64,000 bases of DNA from Brachycybe producta. Its lineage: Eukaryota > Arthropoda > Diplopoda > Playtdesmida > Andrognathidae. How positions within the stretch are numbered: the first letter of the stretch is position 1; every line of letters starts with the position of its first letter. This document shows, piece after piece, positions 1 through 14,501 of the stretch. The stretch covers positions 24,774 through 88,773 of the forward strand of contig JAUPFP010000192.1 in assembly GCA_036925085.1 (NCBI GenBank). The letters run 5' to 3'. The notes beneath the pieces were generated by a model that was not told the origin of the DNA, searched no databases, and worked only from the letters and a program-made list of their open reading frames with translations. The position numbers were made by a program, and so were the translations under genes.

Positions 1-1664
1 ACTTCAATTTCAACTTCAATTTCAACTTCAATTTCAACTTCAATTTCAACTTTAATTTTAACTTCAATTTCAACTTCAATTTCAACTTCAATTTCAACTT
101 CAATTTCAACTTCAATTTCAATTTCAATTTCAACTTCAATTTCAATTTCAACTTCAATTTCAACTTCAATTTTAACTTCAATTTCAACTTCAATTTTAAT
201 TTCAATTTCAACTTAACTTCAACTTCAACTTCACGTTCAAGTTCAACTTCAAATTCAACTTCAACTTCAACTTTAACTTCAACTTCAACTTTAACTTCAA
301 CTTCAACTTAAACTTCAATTTTAACTACAATTTGAACTTCAATTTCAACATCAATTTCAACTTCAATTTCAACTTCAATTTAAATTTCAATTTCAACTTC
401 AATTTCAACTTCAATTTTAACTTCAATTTCTACTTCAATTTGAACTTCAATTTCAACTCCAATTTAAATTTCAACTTCAACTTCAACTTTAACTTCAATT
501 TCAACTTCAATTTCAACTTCAAATTCAACTTAAATTTCAACTTCAATTTCAACTTCAATTTCAACTTCAACTTCAACTTCAACAACAACTCCAATTTAAA
601 TTTCAACTTCAAATTGAACTTTAACTTTAACTTCAACTTCAACTCCAACTTAAATTTCAACTTCAACTTCAACTTCAATTACATTTTCAACTTCAACTTT
701 ACCTTCAAGTTAAACTTCAACTTCAATTACATTTTCAACTTCAACTTTACCTTCAAGTTCAACTTCAAATTCAACTTTAATTTAAAACTTAATTTCAACT
801 TCAACTTTACCTTCAAGTTCAATTTTAACTTCAATTTCTACTTCAATTTGAACTTCAATTTGAACTTCAATTTCAACTTCAAATTCAACTTAAATTTCAA
901 CTTAAATTTCAACTTTAATTTCAACTTTAATTTCAACTTCAATTTCAACTTCAATTTCAACTTCAATTTCAACTTCAATTTCAACTTCAATTTCAACTTC
1001 AATTTCAACTTTAACTTTAACTTCAACTTCAACTTCAACTTCAATTTCAACTTCAACTTCAACTTCAATTAAATTTTCAACTTCAATTTCTAATTTAACT
1101 TCAACTTCAACTTTACCTTCAAGTTCAACTTCAAATTCAACTTCAACTTCAATTTTAGCATCAATTTCAACTTCAATTTTAACTTCAATATCAACTTTGA
1201 TTTCAATTTCAACTTCAATTTCAACTTCAATTTCAACTTCAATTTCAACTTCAATTTCAACATCAACTTCAATTTCAACTTCAATTTCAGTGTCAACTTC
1301 AATTTCAATGTCAACTTCAATTTCAAACTAAACTTCAACTTCAACTTCTCCTTCAACTTCAATTTCAATTTCAACTTCAACTTCAATTTCAACTTCAATT
1401 TCAACTTCAATTTCAACTTCAATTTTAACTTCAATTTCAACTTCAATTTCAACTTCAATTTTAACTTCAATTTCAACTTCAATTTTAATTTCAATTTCAA
1501 CTTAACTTCAACTTCAACTTCACGTTCAAGTTCAACTTCAAATTCAACTTCAACTTCAACTTTAACTTCAACTTCAACTTTAACTTCAACTTCAACTTAA
1601 ACTTCAATTTTAACTACAATTTGAACTTCAATTTCAACATCAATTTCAACTTCAATTTCAACTT

Positions 1665-2684
1665 CAATTTCAACTTCAATTTCAACTTCAATTTCAACTT
1701 CAATTTCAACTTCAATTTCAACTTCAATTTCAACTTCAATTTCAACTTTAATTTTAACTTCAATTTCAACTTCAATTTCAACTTCAATTTCAACTTCAAT
1801 TTCAATTTCAATTTCAACTTCAATTTCAATTTCAACTTCAGTTTCAACTTCAATTTCAATGTCAATTTCAACTTCAATTTCAACTTCAACTTTAACTTCA
1901 ATTTCAACTTCAATTTCAACTTCAATTTCAACTTCAATTTCAACTTCATTTTCAACTTCAATTTCAACTTCATTTTCAACTTCAATTTCAACTTAAATTT
2001 CAACTTCAGTTTCAGCTTCAATTTCAACTTCAATTTCAACTTCAATTTCAGTGTCAACTTCAATTTCAATGTCAACTTCAATTTCAAACTAAACTTCAAC
2101 TTCAACTTCTCCTTCAAGTTCAACTTCAAATTTAACTTCAACTTCAACTTTAACTTCAACTTAAACTTAAACTTCAATTTTAACTTCAATTTCAACTTCA
2201 ATTTCAACTTCAATTTCAACTTCAATTTCAACTTCAATTTCAACTTCAATTTCAACTTTAATTTTAACTTCAATTTCAACTTCAATTTCAACTTCAATTT
2301 CAACTTCAATTTCAATTTCAATTTCAACTTCAATTTCAATTTCAACTTCAGTTTCAACTTCAATTTCAATGTCAATTTCAACTTCAATTTCAACTTCAAC
2401 TTTAACTTCAATTTCAACTTCAATTTCAACTTCAATTTCAACTTCAATTTCAACTTCATTTTCAACTTCAATTTCAACTTCATTTTCAACTTCAATTTCA
2501 ACTTAAATTTCAACTTCAGTTTCAGCTTCAATTTCAACTTCAATTTCAACTTCAATTTCAGTGTCAACTTCAATTTCAATGTCAACTTCAATTTCAAACT
2601 AAACTTCAACTTCAACTTCTCCTTCAAGTTCAACTTCAAATTTAACTTCAACTTCAACTTTAACTTCAACTTAAACTTAAACTT
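1665..2684. repeat. 510-bp tandem duplication inside the satellite
   Basis: Two consecutive copies, about 1665-2174 and 2175-2684, carry the same run of rare variants at a constant 510-bp offset. Examples are the GTTTCA variant at 1841 and 2351, the ATTTTAACTT variant at 1751 and 2261, and the TTAAACTTAA variant at 2161 and 2671. A single-copy relative of the same segment lies around 5880-6450. Unequal exchange or replication slippage is the likely origin. Confidence 0.8.
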
Positions 2685-3049
2685 CAATTTTAACTTCAAT
2701 TTCAACTTCAATTTCAACTTCAATTTCAACTTCAAATTCAACTTCAATTTCAACTTCAATTTCAACTTCCGTTTCAACTTCAATTTCAACTTCAATTTCA
2801 ATTTCAACTTCAACTTCAATTTCAACTTCAATTTCAACTTCAATTTCAACTTCAATTTCAACTTCAATTTCAACTTCAATTTCAACTTCAATTTCAACTT
2901 CAATTTTAACTTCAATTTCAACTTCAATTTTAATTTCAATTTCAACTTAACTTCAACTTCAACTTCAACTTTACGTTCAAGGTCAACTTCAAATTCAACT
3001 TCAACTTCAACTTTAACTTCAACTTCAACTTTAACTTCAACTTTAATTT

Positions 3050-3103
3050 CTATTCGATTTGAACTTCGACATCAACATAGACTTCAACTTGGACTTTTTA
3101 ATT
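3050..3103 (+). repeat. G-containing island, type TATTCGATTTG (first of 14)
   Basis: A ~55-bp non-canonical segment starts TATTCGATTTGAACTTCGAC and ends with CTTGGACTTTTTAATTTAAC. It recurs at 4799, 6788, 9302, 30149, 45992, 47171, 47824, 49039, 50187, 50845, 53204, 55539 and 62151. Copies at 3050, 6788 and 9302 have ATCAACATAGAC in the middle, and the others have TTCAACATGGAC. It is one of the few places with G on the + strand. Confidence 0.85.
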
Positions 3104-6100
3104 TAACTTCAACTTCAACTTTAACTTCAACTTTTACTTAACTTCAACTTCAACTTTAACTTCAACTTCAACTAAAACTTCAACTTCAACTTTAACTTTA
3201 ACTTCAACTTCAACTTTAACTTCAACTTCAACTTCAACTTCAATTTCAACTTCAAATTCAACTTCAACTTCAATTTTAACTTCAATTTAAATTTAAATTT
3301 CAACTTTAATTTCAACTTCACTTTCAACTACAACTTCAACTTCACTTTCAACTACAACTTCAACTTCAGTTTCAACTTCAATTTCAACTTCAATTTTAAC
3401 TTCAATTTCAACTTCAGTTTCAACTTCAATTTTAACTTCAATTTCAACTTCAATTTCAACTTCAATTTCAACTTCAATTTCAACTTCAATTTCAACTTCA
3501 ATTTCAACTTCAATTTCAACTTCAATTTCAACTTCCACTTCAATTTCAAACTTAACTTCAACTTCAACTTAACTTCAACTTCAACTTTAACTTCACTTTC
3601 AAGTTCAACTTCAAATTCAACTTCAACTTCAACTTTAACTTCAATTAAACTTAAACTTCAATTTCAACTTCAAATTCAACTTCAACTTTAACTTCAATTT
3701 CAACTTCAATTTCAAACTTAACTTCAACTTCAACTTCTCCTTCAAGTTCAACTTCAAATTTAACTTCAACTTCAACTTAAACTTAAACTTCAACTTAAAC
3801 TTAAACTTCAATTTTAGCTTCAATTTTAGCTTCAATTTCAACTCCAATTTCAACATCAATTTCAACTTCAATTTCATCTTCAATTTCAACATCAATTTCA
3901 ACTCCAATTTCTACTTCATTTTCAACTTTAATTTCAACTTCAATTTCAACTTCAAATTCAAATTCAAATTCAACTTCAACTTTAACCTTAACTTAAACTT
4001 AAACTTCAATTTTAACTTCAATTTCAACTTCAATTTCAACTTTAATTTCAACTTCAAATTCAACTTCAATTTCAACTTCAATTTGAACTTCAATTTCAAC
4101 TTCAATTTCAACTTCAACTTCAACTTCAGTTTCAACTTCAATTTCAACTTCAATTTCAACTTCAACTTCAACTTCAATTTCATCTTCAATTTCAACTTCA
4201 ATTTTAACTTCAATTTCAACTTCAATTTCAACTTCAATTTCAACTTCAATTTCAACTTCAATTTCAACTTCAATTTCAACCTCAATTTCAACTTCAATTT
4301 CAACTTCAATTTCAACTTCAATTTCAACTTCAATTTCAACTTCAATTTCAACTTCAATTTCAACTTCAATTTCAACTTTAACTTCAACTTCAATTTCAAC
4401 ATCAATTTCAACTTCAATTTTAACTTCAATATCAACTTTGATTTCAATTTCGACTTCAATTTCAACTTCGATTTCAACTTCAATTTCAACTTCAATTTCA
4501 ACTTCAATTTCAACTTCAACTTCAATTTTAACATCAATTTCAACTTCAAATTTAACTTCAATATCAACTTTGATTTCAATTTCAACTTCAATTTCAACTT
4601 CAATTTCAACTTCAATTTCAACTTCAATTTCAACTTCAATTTCAACTTCAATTTCAACTTCAATTTCAACTTCAATTTCAACTTCAAATTCAACTTCAAT
4701 TTCAACTTCAATTTCAACTTCAATTTCAACTTCAATTTCAACTTCAATTTCAACTTCAATTTCAACTTCAATTTCAACTTCAATTTCAACTTCAATTTCT
4801 ATTCGATTTGAACTTCGACTTCAACATGGACTTCAACTTGGACTTTTTAATTTAACTTCAACTTCAACTTCAACTTCAACTTCAACTTCAACTTTAACTT
4901 CAACTTTTACTTAACTTCAACTTCAACTTTAACTTCAACTTCAACTCCAACTTCAACTTCAACTTTAACTTTAACTTCAACTTCAACTTTAACTTCAACT
5001 TCAACTTAAACTTCAATTTTAACTTCAATTTTACTTCAATTTCAACTTCAATTTCAACTTCAATTTCAACTTCAATTTCAACTTCAATTTCAACTTCAAT
5101 TTCAACTTCAACTTCAACTTCAATTTCAAACTTAACTTCAACTTCATCTTCAAGTTCGACTTCAAATTCAAATTCAACTTCAACTTTAACCTTAACTTAA
5201 ACTTAAACTTCAATTTTAACTTCAATTTCAACTTCAATTTCAACTTTAATTTCAACTTCAATTTCAACTTCAATTTTAACTTCAATTTCAACTTCAATTT
5301 CAACTTCAATTTCAACTTCAATTTCAACTTCAACTTCAACTTCAGTTTCAACTTCAATTTCAACTTCAATTTCAACTTCAACTTCAACTTCAATTTCATC
5401 TTCAATTTCAACTTCAATTTTAACTTCAATTTCAACTTCTATTTCAACTTCAATTTCAACTTCAATTTCAACTTCAATTTCAACTTCAATTTCAACTTCA
5501 ATTTCAACCTCAATTTCAACTTCAATTTCAACTTCAATTTCAACTTCAATTTCAAATTCAATTACAACTTCAATTTCAACTTCAATTTCAACTTCAACTT
5601 CAACTTCAGTTTCAACTTCAATTTCAACTTCAATTTCAATTTCAACTTCAACTTCAATTTCAACTTTAATTTCAACTTCAATTTCAACTTCAATTTTAAC
5701 TTCAATTTCAACTTCAATTTCAACTTCAATTTCAACTTCAATTTTAATTTCAATTTCAACTTAACTTCAACTTCAACTTCACGTTCAAGTTCAACTTCAA
5801 ATTCAACTTCAACTTCAACTTTAACTTCAACTTCAACTTTAACTTCAACTTCAACTTAAACTTCAATTTTAACTACAATTTGAACTTCAATTTCAACATC
5901 AATTTCAACTTCAATTTCAACTTCAATTTCAACTTCAATTTCAACTTCAATTTCAACTTCAATTTCAACTTCAATTTCAACTTCAATTTCAACTTCAATT
6001 TCAACTTTAATTTTAACTTCAATTTCAACTTCAATTTCAACTTCAATTTCAACTTCAATTTCAATTTCAATTTCAACTTCAATTTCAATTTCAACTTCAG

Positions 6101-7437
6101 TTTCAACTTCAATTTCAATGTCAATTTCAACTTCAATTTCAACTTCAACTTTAACTTCAATTTCAACTTCAATTTCAACTTCAATTTCAACTTCAATTTC
6201 AACTTCATTTTCAACTTCAATTTCAACTTCATTTTCAACTTCAATTTCAACTTAAATTTCAACTTCAGTTTCAGCTTCAATTTCAACTTCAATTTCAACT
6301 TCAATTTCAGTGTCAACTTCAATTTCAATGTCAACTTCAATTTCAAACTAAACTTCAACTTCAACTTCTCCTTCAAGTTCAACTTCAAATTTAACTTCAA
6401 CTTCAACTTTAACTTCAACTTAAACTTAAACTTCAATTTTAACTTCAATTTCAACTTCAATTTCAACTTCAATTTCAACTTCAAATTCAACTTCAATTTC
6501 AACTTCAATTTCAACTTCCGTTTCAACTTCAATTTCAACTTCAATTTCAATTTCAACTTCAACTTCAATTTCAACTTCAATTTCAACTTCAATTTCAACT
6601 TCAATTTCAACTTCAATTTCAACTTCAATTTCAACTTCAATTTTAACTTCAATTTCAACTTCAATTTTAATTTCAATTTCAACTTAACTTCAACTTCAAC
6701 TTCAACTTTACGTTCAAGGTCAACTTCAAATTCAACTTCAACTTCAACTTTAACTTCAACTTCAACTTTAACTTCAACTTCAATTTCTATTCGATTTGAA
6801 CTTCGACATCAACATAGACTTCAACTTGGACTTTTTAATTTAACTTCAACTTCAACTTTAACTTCAACTTTTACTTAACTTCAACTTCAACTTTAACTTC
6901 AACTTCAACTAAAACTTCAACTTCAACTTTAACTTTAACTTCAACTTCAACTTTAACTTCAACTTCAACTTCAACTTCAATTTCAACTTCAAATTCAACT
7001 TCAACTTCAATTTTAACTTCAATTTAAATTTAAATTTCAACTTTAATTTCATCTTCAATTTCAACTTCAATTTCAACTTCAATTTCAACTTCAATTTCAA
7101 CTTCAATTTCAACTTCAATTTCAACTTCACTTTCAACTACAACTTCAACTTCACTTTCAACTACAACTTCAACTTCAGTTTCAACTTCAATTTCAACTTC
7201 AATTTTAACTTCAATTTCAACTTCAGTTTCAACTTCAATTTTAACTTCAATTTCAACTTCAATTTCAACTTCAATTTCAACTTCAATTTCAACTTCAATT
7301 TCAACTTCAATTTCAACTTCAATTTCAACTTCCACTTCAATTTCAAACTTAACTTCAACTTCAACTTAACTTCAACTTCAACTTTAACTTCACTTTCAAG
7401 TTCAACTTCAAATTCAACTTCAACTTCAACTTTAACT

Positions 7438-10400
7438 TCAATTAAACTTAAACTTCAATTTCAACTTCAAATTCAACTTCAACTTTAACTTCAATTTCAA
7501 CTTCAATTTCAAACTTAACTTCAACTTCAACTTCTCCTTCAAGTTCAACTTCAAATTTAACTTCAACTTCAACTTAAACTTAAACTTCAACTTAAACTTA
7601 AACTTCAATTTTAGCTTCAATTTTAGCTTCAATTTCAACTCCAATTTCAACATCAATTTCAACTTCAATTTCATCTTCAATTTCAACATCAATTTCAACT
7701 CCAATTTCTACTTCATTTTCAACTTTAATTTCAACTTCAATTTCAACTTCAATTTCAACTTCAATTTGAACTTCAATTTGAACTTCAATTTCAACTTCAA
7801 TTTCAAATTCAATTTCAACTTCAATTTCAACTTCAATTTCAATGTCGACTTCAAGTTCAATGTCAATTTCAATTTCAAACTTAACTTCAATTTCAACTTT
7901 ACATTCAAGTTCAACTTCAAATTTAACTTCAACTTCAACTTTAACTTCAACTTCAACTTAAACTTCAATTTTAACTTCAATTTTAACTTCAAATTCAACT
8001 TCAATTTCAACTTCAATTTCAACATCAATTTCAACTTCAATTTTAACTTCAATATCAACTTTGATTTCAATTTCGACTTCAATTTCAACTTTGATTTCAA
8101 CTTCAATTTCAACTTCAATTTCAACTTCAATTTCAACTTCAACTTCAATTTTAACATCAATTTCAACTTCAAATTTAACTTCAATATCAACTTTGATTTC
8201 AATTTCAACTTTAATTTCAACTTCAATTTCAACTTCAATTTCAACTTCAATTTCAACTTCAATTTCAACTTCAATTTCAACTTCAATTTCAACTTCAATT
8301 TCAACTTCAATTTCAACTTCAATTTCAACTTCAATTTCAACTTCAATTTCAACTTCAATTTCAACTTCAATTTCAACTTCAATTTCAACTTCCACTTCAA
8401 TTTCAAACTTAACTTCAACTTCAACTTAACTTCAACTTCAACTTTAACTTCACTTTCAAGTTCAACTTCAAATTCAACTTCAACTTCAACTTTAACTTCA
8501 CTTTCAAGTTCAACTTCAAATTCAACTTCAACTTCAACTTTAACTTCAATAAAACTTAAACTTCAATTTCAACTTCAAATTCAACTTCAACTTCAACTTC
8601 AATTTCAACTTCAATTTCAACTTCAATTTCAACTTCAACTTCAACTTCAGTTTCAACTTCAATTTCAACTTCAATTTCAACTTCAATTTCAACTTCAATT
8701 TCAACTTCATTTTCAACTTCAATTTCAACTTCATTTTCAACTTCAATTTCAACTTAAATTTCAACTTCAGTTTCAGCTTCAATTTCAACTTCAATTTCAA
8801 CTTCAATTTCAGTGTCAACTTCAATTTCAATGTCAACTTCAATTTCAAACTAAACTTCAACTTCAACTTCTCCTTCAAGTTCAACTTCAAATTTAACTTC
8901 AACTTCAACTTTAACTTCAACTTAAACTTAAACTTCAATTTTAACTTCAATTTCAACTTCAATTTCAACTTCAATTTCAACTTCAAATTCAACTTCAATT
9001 TCAACTTCAATTTCAACTTCCGTTTCAACTTCAATTTCAACTTCAATTTCAATTTCAACTTCAACTTCAATTTCAACTTCAATTTCAACTTCAATTTCAA
9101 CTTCAATTTCAACTTCAATTTCAACTTCAATTTCAACTTCAATTTCAACTTCAATTTTAACTTCAATTTCAACTTCAATTTTAATTTCAATTTCAACTTA
9201 ACTTCAACTTCAACTTCAACTTTACGTTCAAGGTCAACTTCAAATTCAACTTCAACTTCAACTTTAACTTCAACTTCAACTTTAACTTCAACTTCAATTT
9301 CTATTCGATTTGAACTTCGACATCAACATAGACTTCAACTTGGACTTTTTAATTTAACTTCAACTTCAACTTTAACTTCAACTTTTACTTAACTTCAACT
9401 TCAACTTTAACTTCAACTTCAACTAAAACTTCAACTTCAACTTTAACTTTAACTTCAACTTCAACTTTAACTTCAACTTCAACTTCAACTTCAATTTCAA
9501 CTTCAAATTCAACTTCAACTTCAATTTTAACTTCAATTTAAATTTAAATTTCAACTTTAATTTCATCTTCAATTTCAACTTCAATTTCAACTTCAATTTC
9601 AACTTCAATTTCAACTTCAATTTCAACTTCAATTTCAACTTCACTTTCAACTACAACTTCAACTTCACTTTCAACTACAACTTCAACTTCAGTTTCAACT
9701 TCAATTTCAACTTCAATTTTAACTTCAATTTCAACTTCAGTTTCAACTTCAATTTTAACTTCAATTTCAACTTCAATTTCAACTTCAATTTCAACTTCAA
9801 TTTCAACTTCAATTTCAACTTCAATTTCAACTTCAATTTCAACTTCAATTTCAACTTCCACTTCAATTTCAAACTTAACTTCAACTTCAACTTAACTTCA
9901 ACTTCAACTTTAACTTCACTTTCAAGTTCAACTTCAAATTCAACTTCAACTTCAACTTTAACTTCAATTAAACTTAAACTTCAATTTCAACTTCAAATTC
10001 AACTTCAACTTTAACTTCAATTTCAACTTCAATTTCAAACTTAACTTCAACTTCAACTTCTCCTTCAAGTTCAACTTCAAATTTAACTTCAACTTCAACT
10101 TAAACTTAAACTTCAACTTAAACTTAAACTTCAATTTTAGCTTCAATTTTAGCTTCAATTTCAACTCCAATTTCAACATCAATTTCAACTTCAATTTCAT
10201 CTTCAATTTCAACATCAATTTCAACTCCAATTTCTACTTCATTTTCAACTTTAATTTCAACTTCAATTTCAACTTCAATTTCAACTTCAATTTGAACTTC
10301 AATTTCAACTTCAATTTCAACTTCAATTTCAACTTCAATTTCAACTTCAATTTCAACTTCAATTTCAATGTCGACTTCAAGTTCAATGTCAATTTCAATT

Positions 10401-12885
10401 TCAAACTTAACTTCAATTTCAACTTTACATTCAAGTTCAACTTCAAATTTAACTTCAACTTCAACTTTAACTTCAACTTCAACTTAAACTTCAATTTTAA
10501 CTTCAATTTTAACTTCAAATTCAACTTCAATTTCAACTTCAATTTCAACATCAATTTCAACTTCAATTTTAACTTCAATATCAACTTTGATTTCAATTTC
10601 GACTTCAATTTCAACTTTGATTTCAACTTCAATTTCAACTTCAATTTCAACTTCAATTTCAACTTCAACTTCAATTTTAACATCAATTTCAACTTCAAAT
10701 TTAACTTCAATATCAACTTTGATTTCAATTTCAACTTTAATTTCAACTTCAATTTCAACTTCAATTTCAACTTCAATTTCAACTTCAATTTCAACTTCAA
10801 TTTCAACTTCAATTTCAACTTCAATTTCAACTTCAATTTCAACTTCAATTTCAACTTCAATTTCAACTTCAATTTCAACTTCAATTTCAACTTCAATTTC
10901 AACTTCAATTTCAACTTCAATTTCAACTTCAATTTCAACTTCCACTTCAATTTCAAACTTAACTTCAACTTCAACTTAACTTCAACTTCAACTTTAACTT
11001 CACTTTCAAGTTCAACTTCAAATTCAACTTCAACTTCAACTTTAACTTCACTTTCAAGTTCAACTTCAAATTCAACTTCAACTTCAACTTTAACTTCAAT
11101 AAAACTTAAACTTCAATTTCAACTTCAAATTCAACTTCAACTTCAACTTCAATTTCAACTTCAATTTCAACTTCAATTTCAACTTCAACTTCAACTTCAG
11201 TTTCAACTTCAATTTCAACTTCAATTTCAACTTCAATTTCAACTTCAATTTCAACTTCAATTTCAACTTCAGTTTCAACTTCAATTTCAACTTCAATTAC
11301 AACTTCAATTTCAACTTCAGCTTCAACTTCAATTTTAACTTCAATTTCAACTTCAATTTCAACTTCAATTTCAACTTCAATTTCAACTTCAATTTCAACT
11401 TCAATTTCAACTTCAATTTCAACTTCAATTTCAATTTCAATTTCAACTTCAATTTCAACTTCAATTTCAACTTCAATTTCAACTTCCACTTCAATTTCAA
11501 ACTTAACTTCAACTTCAACTTAACTTCAACTTCAACTTTAACTTCACTTTCAAGTTCAACTTCAAATTCAACTTCAACTTCAACTTCAATTTCAACTTCA
11601 ATTTCAAACTTAACTTCAACTTCAACTTCTCCTTCAAGTTCAACTTCAAATTTAACTTCAACTTCAACTTAAACTTCAACTTAAACTTAAACTTCAATTT
11701 TAGCATCAATTTCAACTCCAATTTCAACATCAATTTCAACTTCAATTTCATCTTCAATTTCAACATCAATTTCAACTCCAATTTCTACTTCATTTTCAAC
11801 TTTAATTTCAACTTCAATTTCAATTTCAATTTCAACTTCAATTTCAACTTCAATTTCAACTTCAATTTCAACTTCAATTACAACTTCAATTTCAACTTCA
11901 GTTTCAACTTTAATTTCAATGTCAATTTCAACTTTAAATTCAACTTCAAATTTAACTTCAACTTCAACTTTAACTTCAACTTAAACTTAAACTTCAATTT
12001 TAACTTCAATTTCAACATCAATTTCAACTTCAATTTCAACTTCAATTTCAACTTCCACTTCAACTTCAACTTCAATTTCAAACTTAACTTCAACTTCAAC
12101 TTCATCTTCAACATCAATTTCAACTTCAATTTCAACTTCAATTTCAACTTCCACTTCAACTTCAACTTCAATTTCAAACTTAACTTCAACTTCAACTTCA
12201 TCTTCAAGTTCAACTTCAAATTCAAATTCAACTTCAACTTTAACCTTAACTTAAACTTAAACTTCAATTTTAACTTCAATTTCAACTTCAATTTCAACTT
12301 CAATTTCAACTTCAATTTCAACTTCAATTTCAATGTCGACTTCAAGTTCAATGTCAATTTCAATTTCAAACTTAACTTCAACTTCAACTTTACATTCAAG
12401 TTCAACTTCAAATTTAACTTCAACTTCAACTTAAACTTCAATTTTAACTTCAATTTTAACTTCAAATTCAACTTCAATTTCAACTTCAATTTCAACATCA
12501 ATTTCAACATCAATTTCAACATCAATTTCAACTTCAATTTTAACTTCAATATCAACTTTGATTTCAATTTCGACTTCAATTTCAACTTCGATTTCAACTT
12601 CAATTTCAACTTCAATTTCAACTTCAATTTCAACTTCAACTTCAATTTTAACATCAATTTCAACTTCAAATTTAACTTCAATATCAACTTTGATTTCAAT
12701 TTCAACTTTAATTTCAACTTCAATTTCAACTTCAATTTCAACTTCAATTTCAACTTCAATTTCAACTTCAATTTCAACTTCAATTTCAACTTCAATTTCA
12801 ACTTCAATTTCAACTTCAATTTCAACTTCAATTTCAACTTCAATTTCAACTTAAACTTCAATTTCAAACTTAACTTCAACTTCAA
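7438..12885. repeat. Higher-order repeat, about 2.5 kb period (left block)
   Basis: Blocks of rare variants recur at about 2526 bp: the segment beginning near 7438 matches the one near 9964, and 7708-8424 matches 10234-10974 apart from differing numbers of the 12-mer. Further partial copies follow near 11515 and 11878. Copies differ mainly by expansion or contraction of pure 12-mer runs. Confidence 0.7.
7849..7880 (+). repeat. GTCGAC island of the satellite (example copy)
   Basis: The sequence TTTCAATGTCGACTTCAAG followed by TTCAATGTCAATTTC recurs near 10373, 12334, 15243, 17828, 19858, 29629, 31667, 45418, 46573, 49619, 61583 and 63907. Element 1 is inserted inside the copy at 19858, at its second AATGT. 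Confidence 0.8.
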
Positions 12886-14501
12886 CTTAACTTCAACTTC
12901 AACTTTAACTTCACTTTCAAGTTCAACTTCAAATTCAACTTCAACTTAACTTCAACTTCAACTTTAACTTCACTTTCAAGTTCAACTTCAAATTCAACTT
13001 CAACTTCAACTTTAACTTCAATAAAACTTAAACTTCAATTTCAACTTCAAATTCAACTTCAACTTCAACTTCAATTTCAACTTCAATTTCAACTTCTATT
13101 TCAACTTCAATTTCAACTTCAATTTCAACTTCTATTTCAACTTTAATTTCAACTTCAATTTCAACTTTAATTTCAACTTCAATTTCAACTTCAACTTCAA
13201 CTTCAGTTTCAACTTCAATTTCAACTTCAATTTCAACTTCAATTTCAACTTCAATTTCAACTTCAATTTCAACTTCAGTTTCAACTTCAATTTCAACTTC
13301 AATTACAACTTCAATTTCAACTTCAGCTTCAACTTCAATTTTAACTTCAATTTCAACTTCAATTTCAACTTCAATTTCAACTTCAATTTCAACTTCAATT
13401 TCAACTTCAATTTCAACTTCAATTTCAACTTCAATTTCAACTTCAATTTCAACTTCAATTTCAACTTCAATTTCAACTTCAATTTCAACTTCAATTTCAA
13501 CTTCAATTTCAACTTCAATTTCAACTTCAATTTCAACTTCCACTTCAATTTCAAACTTAACTTCAACTTCAACTTAACTTCAACTTCAACTTTAACTTCA
13601 CTTTCAAGTTCAACTTCAAATTCAACTTCAACTTCAACTTTAACTTCAATTAAACTTAAACTTCAATTTCAACTTCAAATTCAACTTCAACTTCAACTTC
13701 AATTTCAACTTCAATTTCAAACTTAACTTCAACTTCAACTTCTCCTTCAAGTTCAACTTCAAATTTAACTTCAACTTCAACTTAAACTTCAACTTAAACT
13801 TAAACTTCAATTTTAGCTTCAATTTCAACTCCAATTTCAAAATCAATTTCAATTTCAATTTCATCTTCAATTTCAACATCAATTTCAACTCCAATTTCTA
13901 CTTCATTTTCAACTTTAATTTCAACTTCAATTTCAACTTCAATTTCAACTTCAATTTCAACTTCAATTTCAACTTCAATTTCAACTTCAATTTCAACTTC
14001 AATTTCAACTTCAATTTCAACTTCAATTTCAACTTCAATTTCAACTTCAATTTCAACTTCAATTTCATCTTCAATTACAACTTCAATTTCAACTTCAATT
14101 TCAACTTCAATTTCAACTTCAATTTCAACTTCAATTTCAACTTCCACTTCAATTTCAAACTTAACTTCAACTTCAACTTAACTTCAACTTCAACTTTAAC
14201 TTCACTTTCAAGTTCAACTTCAAATTCAACTTCAACTTCAACTTTAACTTCAATTAAACTTAAACTTCAATTTCAACTTCAAATTCAACTTCAACTTCAA
14301 CTTCAATTTCAACTTCAATTTCAAACTTAACTTCAACTTCAACTTCTCCTTCAAGTTCAACTTCAAATTTAACTTCAACTTCAACTTAAACTTCAACTTA
14401 AACTTAAACTTCAATTTTTGCTTCAATTTCAACTCCAATTTCAACATCAATTTCAATTTCAATTTCATCTTCAATTTCAACATCAATTTCAACTCCAATT
14501 T